Origin: Cunninghamia lanceolata
Lineage: Eukaryota > Streptophyta > Pinopsida > Cupressales > Cupressaceae
Direction of reading: 5' to 3'
DNA length: 64,000 nucleotides
Assembly (NCBI GenBank): GCA_027924645.1
Contig: BSBN01000242.1
Span: forward strand, 3,844,001 to 3,908,000
Below are positions 1-11,320 of the stretch, piece after piece. Both the position numbers and the translations under genes were made by a program. The first letter of the stretch is position 1. Each line of letters begins with the position of its first letter. The notes beneath the pieces were generated by a model. That model saw only the letters and a program-made list of their open reading frames with translations. It was not told the origin of the DNA and searched no databases.

Positions 1-437
1 GCCTAGATGTCCCCTGACTGTCCCTGGGACGGCTAGTCATTCCCTGCAGCCGAGTTTGCAAAAAGCGCTTTACAAAAAGGTTGTAACTGTTGTGTAATTC
101 AGGTTGAATTGAGAAACCATATTATATAACTGTTATGTAATTCGGCTCAAATCCAGACTGATCCACATAAATAGAACAGCGGCTTTACAGTGCTATAACT
201 CACTGTCATTTGTTTTACCGATAATGGTATGATTTTTTCTCCTCTTGAATTTTGGAGGAATATCAATGAAGAATATGCACTAAATTTTGAATATGATATT
301 GGGAAAGAAATCCAAATGAATACGGCAAGAAAAAGATGAAAGTTCACACTGCTCTTACCCATGCTGATTTAGCTATGTATTGAAGAGATTATAAGCTATT
401 TCCTTCCAAATACAAGGCAATTTGAAATTAATGGGAT
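1..437. other. No gene recognised
   Basis: AT-rich sequence without a convincing reading frame. It begins with a short segment rich in 'gtccc' words; a similar run is seen near 4860-4890. Nothing else could be assigned. Confidence 0.5.
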
Positions 438-1566
438 TTGAACATGCAAACCAGTTCTGTTCAGGATCTGATTTTAGTTAGTGCAAATCAGACTAGGGTT
501 CCCTTGGTTTCGCTGGAGATCCCTGATATTGATGTTGACTGTGCTATTGTTAGCATGGAGAATGCCCTCATTGGGAGATTCTCCGGCTTTAGTCCAAAAA
601 TTGATGTTGTTCGAAATTGGGTTAAAAAAAGATGGTGCATGTTTGAGCAGATTCATGTGGCTGACATGATTAATGGATTTTTTCTCTTTTCCTTCCATTC
701 TCTTGAGGAAAGCAAGATTGTTTTGCAGGGGGACTTTGGTTCCTTGGAAAGTTTAATCTTTTGTTGAAAAGAGGGTCTCTTGGTTTTGACACAGCGAAGG
801 AAGATTTTAATGGGCTTCAATTTGGGTTCGGCTTCCAGGGCTTCCTTTAGAGTTATGGAATGAAAAGATAATTAGACGCATTGCAAATGTTATTGATCAG
901 CTTTTATCCATAGATAATGTTACCAAGTCTATGAAGCATTTGATTTTTGCTAGATTTTGTGTAGATTTTATAAGGTGCTGCCAAAAGTCATTAAACTTTT
1001 CTCCAAATTTGGCATTTGGGAGTAGCGAATTTATTATGAGACTTCTTCACAGGTTTGTATGCTTTGTCATAAAGCTGGACACTTCTCCCTTTCACATCCT
1101 AAGCATGGAAAAGAGGGTCAGATTGTTGATGCTACTAGAAATGAAGGTAAAGAAAAAGACATTGTTGTGGATCGTGTTGGGAATGAGCAGGGGTTTCCTT
1201 TGAATAAGAATCTATTGGGAACAAACAAAGGTTTCCTTTGAAAAATAAGAATAGGTGTATTGGGGATGACCCAAGGGCTTTATTGAAGGATAAGAATAGG
1301 TGTCTTTTGAATGAGGCTGGATCTTTAAAAAAGGGTAAGACAATCCATTTGAGTTAAGATCTTACTCCACCTCAGAGTTATTTGGTGAGGTTGTGGCCTT
1401 GCTGTTTTTAGGCCTGCTCCATTATTTGGTTCTTGCTTGCTGCTGTTGGTTCTTGAGGTTGTTGCTTTTTCTTGTTGTACAAGGTTTCAGGACCCTTTCA
1501 AAACCCTTTCCGGTTCATAGCTCCGGTTAAAAGCACTTACATTAATCAAAAACATTGTTACATTTT
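438..1566 (+). pseudogene. Decayed LINE-type ORF1 (DUF4283 plus zinc knuckle), copy A
   Basis: The frame from 438 gives a DUF4283-like stretch (NWVKKRWCMFEQIHV, then FFLFSFHSLEES). After several frame breaks, 1059-1110 gives a zinc-knuckle-like CMLCHKAGHFSLSH, with His in place of the usual last Cys. DUF4283 followed by a CCHC knuckle is the usual layout of ORF1 in plant L1-type LINEs and their degenerate relatives. No endonuclease or reverse transcriptase follows, so this is ORF1 and a 3' tail only. Stops and frameshifts make it non-functional. The 3' part (about 1050-1566) is repeated in reverse at 1861-2395. The family call rests on pattern recognition; the limits are approximate. Confidence 0.55.
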
Positions 1567-1860
1567 ATCCAAGGTACCAAACGTATGTCTATATAATTAG
1601 AGAGGGAGTCAACCATTTTGACAATAAGAATAGTTATGTTGTGAAAAAATTTAAGAATTTTATATTACTGATGTGGGGGTCACTTATTCAATCTCATAAT
1701 TTTCTTTTTCTAACTTCTTTTTGTCATTTTGTAGTTGTACTTGTAACTTGTAGCTTTGTGCATGTTGTAATTTTTATATAATATATATGCACATTAACAA
1801 TGAAAGCAATGAAATTCTGTTAATATGTGTCCACTCTCCTAAATTTTTAGTTCATCTCTA
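1567..1860. other. Spacer between two inverted LINE-type tails
   Basis: AT-rich 0.3-kb segment between the inverted arms. It contains a TATATAATATATATGC run near 1775-1792. No coding frame is seen. Confidence 0.4.
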
Positions 1861-2395
1861 ATGTTTTTGATTAAATAAGTGCTCTTAACCGGAGCTATGA
1901 ATTGGAAAGGGTTTTGAAAGGACCTCGAAATCTTGTACAACAAGAACAACTAATAACCACAAGTGACAAGAACACAGAGACAAGAACCAACAACAACATG
2001 AGACTAGAACCAACAAAGAAACATGGCTTAAAATTAGAGATAGCAAGGCCACAATAAAGGGACAGCCATGACCACAATAATGGAGGTTTAAAATTGAACC
2101 TCACCAAAGAACTCTGAGGTGGAGTCGAAGCTTGATTCAATTGAGTTAGCGTTCATTTTTTCGAAAATGAGCCAAGCTCAACCAAAGGACATCTATTATC
2201 CTTCGATGTAGACCCACACACGTCCCCTATGAGACCTACAATAACAATGCCCATATCATTTCCTTCATTCCTTGTAGCATAGCACTCATTAACATCATTC
2301 TCTTTCCCATGTTGAGGACAACCTTTTGTTTGAAATTCTTTGCATGAATGGGAGAAGTGCCTTGCTTTATGGCAATCCAGACAAACTTGCACATA
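1861..2395 (-). pseudogene. Decayed LINE-type ORF1 C-terminus, copy B
   Basis: Read on the minus strand, 2392-2153 encodes a zinc knuckle CLDCHKARHFSHSC with the complete C-x2-C-x4-H-x4-C spacing, followed by HGKENDVNECYATRNEG. This matches HGKEGQIVDATRNEG of copy A. The frame then continues as TPPQSSLVRF, also matched in copy A (TPPQSYLVRL). It is therefore a second, 5'-truncated copy of the same family lying tail to tail with copy A. No RT domain is present. The knuckle is better preserved than in copy A. Confidence 0.55.
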
Positions 2396-2406
2396 TGGCT
2401 TGTAAT

Positions 2407-2630
2407 TATTAGAGATATTTAATACTTACTTTTGTAATAAAGTTGTTTTAACGACTTAAATTAGATTATCTATTTTTAAAATTAGTTTTTTAATTTTTAG
2501 TTAAGTTTATATGCATTGGACATGCAATAATGTAAAGTGCACTTTGAACTCTATAAAACGTGTAATGTCTTTGTAATCGTTGATCTAAGTTAATAGAATA
2601 TTATATTTTGTTCTATGTCATTTCATAACA
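2407..2630 (+). repeat. 5' LTR of gag-only element
   Basis: Starts TATTAGAGAT and ends ATTTCATAACA directly before the primer-binding site. It matches 4458-4674 throughout, including the shared words TGCATTGGACATGCAATAATG and TTAATAGAATATTATATTT, with scattered substitutions. The canonical first dinucleotide TG is TA in both copies. Confidence 0.8.
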
Positions 2631-2642
2631 TGGTATCAGAGC
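2631..2642 (+). promoter_or_regulatory. Primer-binding site (tRNA-iMet type)
   Basis: TGGTATCAGAGC lies immediately after the 5' LTR. It is the standard start site for minus-strand DNA synthesis in plant Copia elements. Confidence 0.85.
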
Positions 2643-3324
2643 AGGTTCGTTAGGGTTTTGCATCGGTCGAATTCATGGACATAGGGCAACAAATTGTCAA
2701 TTTTCTTTGTTGAAAATGACATCAAGGTCTGAGAAAAATTGCCCTTTTTGTTCTTGGCCGCATGATGAATTTTTGGCAGATCTTTCGTGCCCCTAGGTAT
2801 TTGGACCATTTTTTTCTAGAAAATAAGTGCCTTGTTTTCATTTGGAGGTCACATGTTTGTTCTTTGCAAGTTGTGGACACCATCACTTAGGAAATCGCGC
2901 CTAGTATTTAAAAAAATCGTGTTTGCAGGTGTGGAAGAGTACCACGACAGGAAAGGGCGGGCTTTTTTTTTAGTTGTTTTTCATCAGTCCATGACTAGAT
3001 GTGAAGTTTTCTTACTGTTTTGTTGACAAAGTTATTAAAAATCGTAGTGCAAGGAAAATCGAGATAGGGGAGTTATTTTCTTTTGGACAATATTTTTAAA
3101 AGAAAGTAATTTGTGGATGTTTTAATTCTGCTAGGGTTTCAAAAAAAGAAAGTTAGGTTTTCCAAACAATTAGGGCAGAATTTGTATTTTGTTTGTGGAA
3201 AGAGTTTGTAGGTATTTGGAAAAAATTTCAAGTTCATTGGGTGGGTTTGTTTATTATTTGGAAATATAATTTCCATTAGATAAATATTCCGGTTTCAACT
3301 CAAACTTGGAAAGTAAAAATCTAG

Positions 3325-4060
3325 ATGCAACTGATGCACAGAAACTTGTGGAGAATTGTAAATGGAAATGAGAAACTTCCTATGGATGCTAGTAAAGTAC
3401 CAGAACGACAAAGCGGAGATGATAAAGTCAAAGCCATTATTGGCCTTGCTCTTTCCAATTCAAAGTTACATCACATAGATCTCGCAAACTCATCTAAAGG
3501 AAATTTGGGAAAATTTGAACATGTTTGGGGCAAAAGCAGTTAATGCTAAGTTTTCTTTGAAGCTTCAAGTTTTTAAGTTCAAGATGATTGATGGAGTCAT
3601 TATGTCAAGCCACACAAACAATTTGAGATCTCTTCTTCGACAAGTAGCAGAAGTCAGTGCTACAATGGATGATGAAGACGCTAAAGCCATTTTATTGAAC
3701 AACTTGCCTTCAAAATTCAACAATGTCATCTTTACTCTTAGTCAACTTTCTATTAAAACTCTGGACGATATGATTTCAGCTCTCACAGTTGAAGAAAAGA
3801 GGACTATTGCAGGAGATGTAGAAGATGAACCTCAAATTGACGTAACATTATATGCAAATCGTAGAAGGTTTGATAAGGACAAAAAGATGACTAAATTCTA
3901 TTATTGCAAGAAAATGGGTCATACAACTTCGAACTGTAGAAATCAGGCAATTGATATTCTCAAGGGAAAGATCAGAGAAGCTAATGTAGCCATTGTTGAA
4001 GATCCTATGGATGTTGACGATGGTGGAGAAGGTGGAAAAGTTTATTTTTATGCATTCTAA
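3325..4060 (+). pseudogene. Copia-type gag polyprotein remnant
   Basis: Two overlapping frames (3325-3543 and 3515-4060) form one gag coding region with a shift near 3515. The second frame has the UBN2-type gag signature: MFGAKAVNAKFSLKLQVFK, then RSLLRQVAEVSATMDDEDAK, NNLPSKFNNVIFTLSQL and LTVEEKR. It ends in a knuckle-like FYYCKKMGHTTSNC in which the first Cys is Phe, so the CCHC motif is incomplete. The product would be the capsid/nucleocapsid precursor that packages element RNA. No protease follows; 4061-4447 has no coding signal and leads to the polypurine tract. Confidence 0.75.
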
Positions 4061-4447
4061 AGAAGCTCGGTTCTTTGAAGACAGGAAGGAATCCAATGTA
4101 GTTGAAGCTCAGTATTGATAGTTGCCAAATTAGCTTTGGGAGTTTGTGGATCTGAGGAGTCATACCTTTATCATGAGATAACATGATGGAGCTCTGTTAG
4201 TGTAGCTCAACATGGATTGTTGTCCAATGGTTCACGGGATTTGTGATTTGGGAGTTTGGGGAGGTGGTAATCTGTAAACTTGGGAATTCAACTCAGGAGC
4301 TATGTTTCTACTAGGGTTATGAGGCAACTTGATGGAGGTCTACTTGGTTGAATAGTTGTTTTCAAAGAAAAGCTTCTGAAGAATTTATGATTCTAAATGT
4401 TTTTAGTTTGCTTATGTTGGTTTGTTTTGTTTTAGTGCAGTAAGTCT

Positions 4448-4674
4448 TAAGAGGGGGTATTAGAGATCTTTAATACTTACTTTTGTAATAAAGTTGTTCT
4501 AACGACTTAAATTAGATTAGTCTATTTATTAGTTTTTATTAATTTTTAGTTAAGTTTACATGCATTGGACATGCAATAATGTAAGTTCACTTTGAGCTCT
4601 ATATAAGATGTGTAATGTATTTGTAATTGTTGATCCAAGTTAATAGAATATTATATTTTGTTCTATTTCATTTC
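4448..4674 (+). repeat. Polypurine tract and 3' LTR of gag-only element
   Basis: The purine run AAGAGGGGG (about 4449-4457) primes plus-strand DNA synthesis. The LTR copy begins at 4458 with TATTAGAGAT and ends near 4674 at ATTTCATTTC; the terminal ATAACA of the 5' copy is missing and TGTTGGGAAAC follows. This suggests loss or replacement of the last few bases. Confidence 0.75.
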
Positions 4675-6587
4675 TGTTGGGAAACACCAAATTTTGAGCA
4701 CAATTTAATGGCTTACAACTCTAATGTTATGAAATATGGTTCCATAATATATATGATGAATGTCTTTATGCAAATAATTGAAATTTCCTATATTTTTAAA
4801 ATTTCCTTTTTTTTAATTGATGTACCCTAAAAAATAACCTCACATCCCAATTGTTCTGGGAATGTGTCCCCCCTATACCCAGATGTCCCCCTCCCAGAAG
4901 CCTTGTAGAACATTGTTAAAAAGTGATATTCAATTTTCAACTCTCGTGATTAATCACAACTAAAAAGTGATATTTCAGACTTCTGTGATTTCTTTGGAAG
5001 ATACAGGAAACTCAACTGAAATAGATGTGTCAGTTCTTAAGCAAGTGCACATGGTTTGTCAATTGGTCATTTGTTGAATTATTAATGATGAATTTGTTTA
5101 CATTACGACGGTCAATTGTTGAGACAATATTTTCATTCTTTGCTAAAATTGTATGATAACATTGACCATTCTTTGTCACAGAAGCTTTTCTTTCTAGTAG
5201 AAGGTTCGTTTAAACACAAGATCTTGGATATCTTTGCAAAAGGACTCTCAATACTCTAACCCAAGAGCTTGGATGTAGCATATGATTGATCATTATAAAA
5301 TGGCTATTAATCACAACAATATTGTTTTGTTTGGGCTTTCTTAGGACAAGGTTTCACTTGGCTGCTTAATTTATTTTGTTTAGTAATCATTGTTCAAATT
5401 TTTTTAAGAAGTTTTTGTGAAGTTAGTTGTTCAATGAATTTTAAAGCAGTTGTTTTAAATTGTAATTTTTTTAACCATATAAATTATAAAAAACAAAAAC
5501 AAAATATTTAGATATGTCTATTTATTTATATAATTAATAAGAGAAATTTTGGAGGTAAAATTTGGAGGGAAATATAAAAAAGGAGAGAAGAAAATGTGTG
5601 TAGCCATGTGACATTTTTTTATTTTTTATTATGTAGTAACTGCATATTTTCAATCTCCCCATTTTTCCAATTGCTTTGGTTTAGGGCATACCTTACAAAC
5701 AAATCTCTATTTATTAGTACCTCCAAGGTAAGAATTATAGTGATTGACAAATTGTATGCTTTACTTGAAATATTTTGTCAACTGCTTTAGTAGTTCCTTA
5801 AGATCTAAGTTTCATTTCTTGTTTTTCTAAAGTTGTTTGCTTAATATTTTTGAAGTTCTTATTCTAAGCATTTGTTATGCTTGCATTAAAAGCCTATTAT
5901 CTAATTAAACTCCCTCATGGGATAATTAAATGTGAAAGCATCTCTATATACATTCGAATAATATTATGACTAGGGATTTGAGTAATAGTTTGTCCAATGG
6001 TTATATTGGGTTGATGAGTATTTTGACTATGAAGTAGTTCCAAGGCTTATTTTTTTACCACTCCATATTGATAAGCATTGGGCTTCTTTGACAATAGAGA
6101 TTTGTTTTATCTTAAATCTATGGTGATAGGATATTAGTTGAGGCATAAGACATAAGATAGTTAACTCATTCATTGGGTTGAGGCAATTAGCATTGTGGCA
6201 CATCACTAGCTTATATAACATTGTAGGATAAGGTCATCAAACACTGGTGGAGACAAAGGAAATCAACTAAACAACTACCTATGGTTCTGGTAATAGGTTG
6301 CTAGCAACCTTACAAGGAAGTAACTCAAAAGCTTCGGGACCAACAAACACTAGTCAACAAGAAAACATAACAAAAGTGCAAAATTTAAAGGATTTTTGAG
6401 TCATGACATGAATCAAATGATGTGGTAAAAGGGTGTTGAGATCAATGAACAAGGATCAAATGCTTGAGACAACTTGTGCACTATTTAGTAAGCATGTTTC
6501 ACCTTGACATTACACATGGCCTCCCTTTCAAACTTGATAATGTGTAGGGGTTTAAACTAAAGCTTTCCACATTATGAAAAAATACAT
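4675..6587. other. No gene recognised
   Basis: AT-rich DNA with many stops in all frames. At 4850-4890 there is a C-rich patch with the 'gtccccc' word also seen at the window start. No LTR pair, terminal repeat or domain was found. Confidence 0.45.
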
Positions 6588-8463
6588 AAAATCCATATGA
6601 TTAATAATAATAAAAATCCATGATTGAAAATTCAAAATGTTGCTTCTAGCCTAATCCTTTTTGAACCCTCGTACAATTACTTTTTCAAAGATATCCAAGA
6701 CGAGGCTACAACTTACAATAAAGGATGAGGCTCTTGCAACATCTAAAGATGGTAACATCTTGGACTTTGTGGAGTGGTGACCCTTAGTGCTTGTATCTAT
6801 TGGTCTTATAGCTCTAGTTACTCCTAGTAAGAATGTATTGGATGTTGCAAATATATCCAATGTGGCTTAGGGTTTGTTCGGGGTGCCTCGCCAAGGGAAC
6901 ACTTCATTCAAGACTACCAATAAAACTAGTAAGGGGTTAGTTTTGTCAAGAGGTTTTAGTTCCCATGAGGATTTTTCTCATGCATACAAGGCAAATGCAA
7001 GCCAACGTATGCAACACAACTTGCATGCTTATCAAACCTACAACAGAAAATGGATATTACTCCTTGCTCACGGAACACTCAATCATCTCTTTAGGGCATG
7101 GAGTTTTATTTGAAGGTGATACTCCAAGCATGGTTTAATTTGTAAGTTTAATTCCTAGTGGCCAAGTCTAGTAAATTTGCATTCATGGATAACAAAAACA
7201 TGGAAATTGCATATACAAGGATTTATAGGAATTTATCCAAGCACCCAAGGGTTCTTTGTTTTATTATGTAGATGTGTGGGAGATAGAAATTTCATTCTAG
7301 GCAACAAACCTTGGTTCTGGGATAGCCATGTGCTATGATTAAGGTTTTTGACTTTTAACTCTACTATTGAGATTTTCTAGTCATGCCAATTTGGGTGTGT
7401 TTTCTATATTTGTTGTTGTAGTTTTTGGTTGATTTGTGTTTCCATAATATTGGGAATGCTTTGGGGAGATCTAATACTATTGACACAATGACGGAAGGCC
7501 TTATTCATTCTATGGTTGCTCGTTTTCAAGTGGATATTGATATATTGAAAGGTTTATCTAATGAAGTGTGGTTGAAGGTTGAAGATAGGGTATGGAAACA
7601 AGTGTTGGACTACAAAAATGTTTGATTTTGTTGTCATAAATGCTTTTGGTGGGAAACATTGCTACAACTTGTAATGTTATGAAATTGTCTACCTCTAAAA
7701 AAGTGATATGGTGGAAAGGAGATTGTATAGGGCATTTATTTATAAATTAACCAATTGTGAATTCTTTTGGAGTTCCAACCTGTTCTTCTTCTAAGTCTCC
7801 TTCAAAACAACTCAAAGTTGGATGTTTTTGCAATGATTAGGCCTAGAAGGATCAATCTTCTGTGGAATCTCCTTCTAAGGCAAGCTCGAAGAATCACACT
7901 ATTGGGTATAAGGAAGCAGTACCAAAACTGAATGGAAAGGATGTATTGCAATAGATATAAATCAAGATAAGTTAAATTTTAAGCATATGCTTGAAGCTTC
8001 TCAAGGTGGTAATATAAAGGTTGATGCCCCTAGTGTTTCTTCTTCTAGTAAAAAACTCTGGTGAATAAGTCCCCATCAAAATATAAGATGGTTTGATCTA
8101 CATCTGTTGAGGTTCAAATGCCCATTCCCTAGCCTTTCAAAGTTGATAAGACTTTGTTGGCAACCACGTTTGACTTTTGTTAATAATGGGGTCTTAGTGA
8201 ATCACCATTAGGTTAGATTAATCAACCTCTTTCTACATCTCTAGCATCATCTAAATTTGATGAGGACATTGGTTGGATTGAAGTGCTCTCTTGGAAAACA
8301 TAACCTAAAAAGCTTGAGAGAGGACATAGGAAAAAATGATATAGATGCAATTTTTTCCCTTAGAGTTTAGTTTTTTTTATTTTAGAATGTATGTTTTTAT
8401 TGTTGGTCTAGCCCCTATAATTGATCCTATATGTATAAAGAAAATCCATATGATTAATAATAA
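6588..8463 (+). mobile_element. LINE-like insertion with 23-nt flanking direct repeats
   Basis: An exact 23-nt repeat (AAAATCCATATGATT plus AATAATAA) occurs at 6588-6610 and at 8441-8463. Between the copies lies 1.83 kb that contains a decayed DUF4283/zinc-knuckle reading frame on the plus strand. Long, variable direct repeats around a 5'-truncated ORF1-type insert are what target-primed retrotransposition leaves. A poly(A) tail is not obvious at the 3' end, which ends GTATAAAG, so the mechanism is inferred. Confidence 0.5.
7137..7670 (+). pseudogene. DUF4283/zinc-knuckle ORF1 remnant, copy C
   Basis: One frame reads WPSLVNLHSWITKTWKLHIQ, then GFIGIYPSTQGFF, then NFILGNKPWFWDSHVL, which is the DUF4283 core pattern. 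After a shift, 7425-7625 reads IGNALGR and LSNEVWLKVEDRVWKQVLDY, followed past a stop by FCCHKCFWW, where a CCHC knuckle normally sits. DUF4283 is typical of ORF1 of plant LINEs. There are several stops and at least one frameshift. Upstream (6870-7130) and downstream (7790-8290) sequence is probably part of the same ORF but too decayed to assign. Confidence 0.6.
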
Positions 8464-9031
8464 GAAAATCAACTTTCCTACGGCAATAATCACTTTTCTC
8501 CAAAAATGATTCAATTCGTTATAACATTATACTTTGTGCTACAAGCTCTCCTATGCACAAGGTTTTAGTTTACATCTGTTTATACTCTCACAATTTAGAG
8601 TTGAGCTCACAATCTAGGCAAAAGTAGGATTCATATCATATAAAAAGTCTCATAATTATGTCAAATGCATGGCTTGTAGTCAACGGTGCACCCTATATAA
8701 AAGTTTCTCATTCTACCTAGGTTCCACATATCATGGTTTCAGTGTAAAACTAACTCTAGCAACTCCCATCATGTTCAGATTTGTGTCATGGCCTACATTC
8801 AAGTTGATCCTCATAGATGTATTTGTAGATTATAGGCCATAATTTAAAATCATAACAAGGATGGGTGTTAACAATTTTCATTTCCTAAAGTTCTCTTTAT
8901 ATGGGCGCATGGTAAAAACTTCTTTGAAATTCAATGCAAATCAGGCCACAATATATATTTTATACTATGTGCTACCACCAATTTTATTATTGCAAATCTC
9001 TTTTACTTCATTCAACAATTCATTGAGGATT
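8464..9031. other. No gene recognised; left flank of the nested element stack
   Basis: AT-rich DNA directly left of the chromovirus LTR. No reading frame or repeat was recognised. Confidence 0.45.
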
Positions 9032-9893
9032 TGATGCAAGAGCATCCCTAGTTCAAGAGCAATCTTGCATCAACCAAAAACATTTGCAATTTAGTTTGTT
9101 TGCATTTTAGTTTGTTTCTTTTCATTTTCCAGTTCAGTTTAGGTAGTTTAGTCAATAGCAGTTTCTGTATTTTGGTCTGCATTCTACCGCAGTTGCATTT
9201 TAAACCTTGCGGAGCTAGATTTAGCATCTAGATTCATTCATGCACATCATATCCAAAATTCAGAGCATTTGGATCAAGTACCGGTAAGATATCGCTATCA
9301 AAAGATCAACCATTTTCTCAGAGTAGAGCATCCTAACAGTCCCAGTTAATTAGCTAAAGGAGAAAACTTGCAGATCATTTCACAACTCGCGGAGCTAAAT
9401 TACACATCATTCAATGTGTTTGGTTTGTGGCCGACCTTCCCTTAGATCCGCATAGCATTCCATTCATTCGTGGAGGAAATCTATTCAAATAGGTCCAACC
9501 TATCTGTGTACACACGTTACAGCTCTTCATTGGAATTTGTGATCTTCCTTGACCGACGCCGAGGAATCTTTGGTTCTGGAGATGATATATATATTAATGT
9601 AATAGATGCCTAGGAAAGTAAGTGAAATGCATAGAGATAGTTGATAGTTTGAATTCTTGCGAAGGAGCTTCAAAGCTATATCTTGTGTATATTATGATAT
9701 TTTGTAATCAGGCCTGTGAGCCCTATTTGTAAGCCCGCATGTTGCCAGCCAATTTGTATTTGAATTCCATGATATACTGAATGACTAAATCTACATTTGT
9801 TTCATTTATTTGAGTTGTTTCCTTTGTTTTTACTTTGGCTGCACGGTTTGGATTGTTCTCTTTGAGGACCCTCCTAACCGTGATTGCACCAAG
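9032..9893 (+). repeat. 5' LTR of chromovirus
   Basis: Begins TGATGCAAGAGCATCC and runs to GCACCAAG, followed by the primer-binding site. It matches 61551-62397 over its whole length (shared words include GAGCTAGATTTAGCATCTAG and TTGAGGACCCTCCTAACCG) with many substitutions and small indels (862 versus 847 bp). It is visibly more diverged than the Tat LTR pair, as expected for the host element. Confidence 0.85.
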
Positions 9894-9905
9894 TGGTATC
9901 AGAGT
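9894..9905 (+). promoter_or_regulatory. Primer-binding site of chromovirus
   Basis: TGGTATCAGAGT starts directly after the 5' LTR and matches the initiator tRNA-Met type site except for the last base. Confidence 0.75.
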
Positions 9906-10093
9906 GAAAGTTCAAATCTTTGGGAGCAAATTGATTAAAGTTGGCGAAGGAATTCTGTAAGATCTTATTGTGAACAGATCACCGAATCTGAAGCAGGTTA
10001 CTTTTGTTACAATCGATTGCTAATTGTGAGGCAGTTGTCACCTTGTAGCCTGATCACTGAATTTGAGACAGTTTGCACTTGATCCTAGGAAGA

Positions 10094-11230
10094 ATGCTGC
10101 TGAGGAGAATCCCTTCTATTGGAACAATGGTTGGAAGAATGGATGAAATGATGGAGATGATGAAAACCATGCGAGTTTGCTTGGATGTTGTTGAAGATCA
10201 GAGAAGAGGACTTACACCTAGACCTAATATTGAAAGTTATGATGATGAAGAATTTCAATCTGTTGATCAAAATGGAGAAACCCTAGGAGGTGAAGAAGAA
10301 GAGGACTCAGATCAAGTCAAGATGTTGTGAGCTATTTCAAAGATCAAGAAAATACCTAGAGTTGATGCTCTAAACTATATTGGCAATTTGAATCCTGAAG
10401 AATTGATTGACTGGATAAATGACATGGAAGAATATTTTGAGTTTGAAGAAGTTAAAGATTTGGAGAAGGTGAAATTTGCAAAGACAAAGTTGAAAGGGCA
10501 TACTGCTATATGGTGGAAAGAAGTTCAGTTGGATAGAAACAAAAGAGGAAAAGAAAAGATTAAAAAATGGGACAGAATGGTGACAAAATTGAAGAATCGG
10601 TTTATACCTGTTGACTATGAGTTAGAACTGTTGAAGAGATTGCAAAACCTGGGACAAAAGGAGAAATCCGTAAAGGAGTACACTGAAGAATTTCATAAGA
10701 TGATCATAAGGACAGGACATAGTGAAGCAAGCAAGGAGAAAGTGGCTAGATACATCAATGGACTAAGATTGAACATTTAAGAAGAACTAAGTTTGGTAAG
10801 GATGACAACACTAGAAGAAGTATATCAATTTGTCCTGAAGGTTGAAGAGAAGTTGAATAAGAGGCATGATAAAAAACATAGAGCTAGAGGAGGTAAATTT
10901 TAGAGAGGTAGAACATTTCCCAGAGGAGAGAGATCATATGCGGAGCAGAACAAACAAGAGAATACATTCAAGAAGGAGGATAAAGATAACAATGCATACC
11001 GGAGAGATGACAAAAATTTCTACCACAGAGGAAACCCTAGTCCATACCAGAGTGAATGATATAGAAGAGAAGGAAGAGGACCTGATAGAAGAACATTCAG
11101 AGGAACCTGTTTTAAGTGTGGAGGTGGACACAGAGCATTTGAATGTAATCAAGGGAGTACAAGCAAGAGAACATAAAACAATGGAACAGCAACCTATGTG
11201 GAAGAAGAACCTATTGGATCACCTAGTTTA
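10094..11230 (+). pseudogene. Chromovirus gag (capsid and zinc knuckle)
   Basis: One frame (codons starting at positions of the same phase as 10094) runs through gag. After an acidic N-terminal part (SYDDEEFQSVDQ), the Retrotrans_gag domain lies at about 10390-10760: LEKVKFAKTKLKGHTAIWW, then WDRMVTKLKNRFIP, LLKRLQNLGQ, VKEYTEEFHKM. A basic linker leads to a complete CCHC knuckle CFKCGGGHRAFEC at 11108-11146. In-frame stops occur at 10328, 10778 and several later points; most are one C-to-T step from Gln, Arg or Trp. The ATG at 10094 is the first Met of the frame; translation start is otherwise unsupported. Confidence 0.8.
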
Positions 11231-11320
11231 GTTGGCAAAATTGAGAAAGGAGAATCACTTGTCATGAGGAGAGCACTATTTCAAGTGGAGACAAATGAAG
11301 AACCACCATAGAGGAAAAGT

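Larger units (their letters stand above)
2407..4674 (+). mobile_element. Short gag-only Copia-type LTR element (TR-GAG-like)
   Basis: Two direct repeats of about 0.22 kb (2407-2630 and 4458-4674) bracket 1.8 kb of internal DNA. The 5' repeat is followed directly by TGGTATCAGAGC, the usual Copia primer-binding site complementary to initiator tRNA-Met. The 3' repeat is preceded by the purine run AAGAGGGGG. Between them only a gag frame is found; protease, integrase and RT are absent. Total length near 2.27 kb fits the class called TR-GAG (terminal-repeat retrotransposons with a GAG domain), which depend on an autonomous partner. No target-site duplication could be found because the last bases of the 3' LTR are lost. 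Confidence 0.8.
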
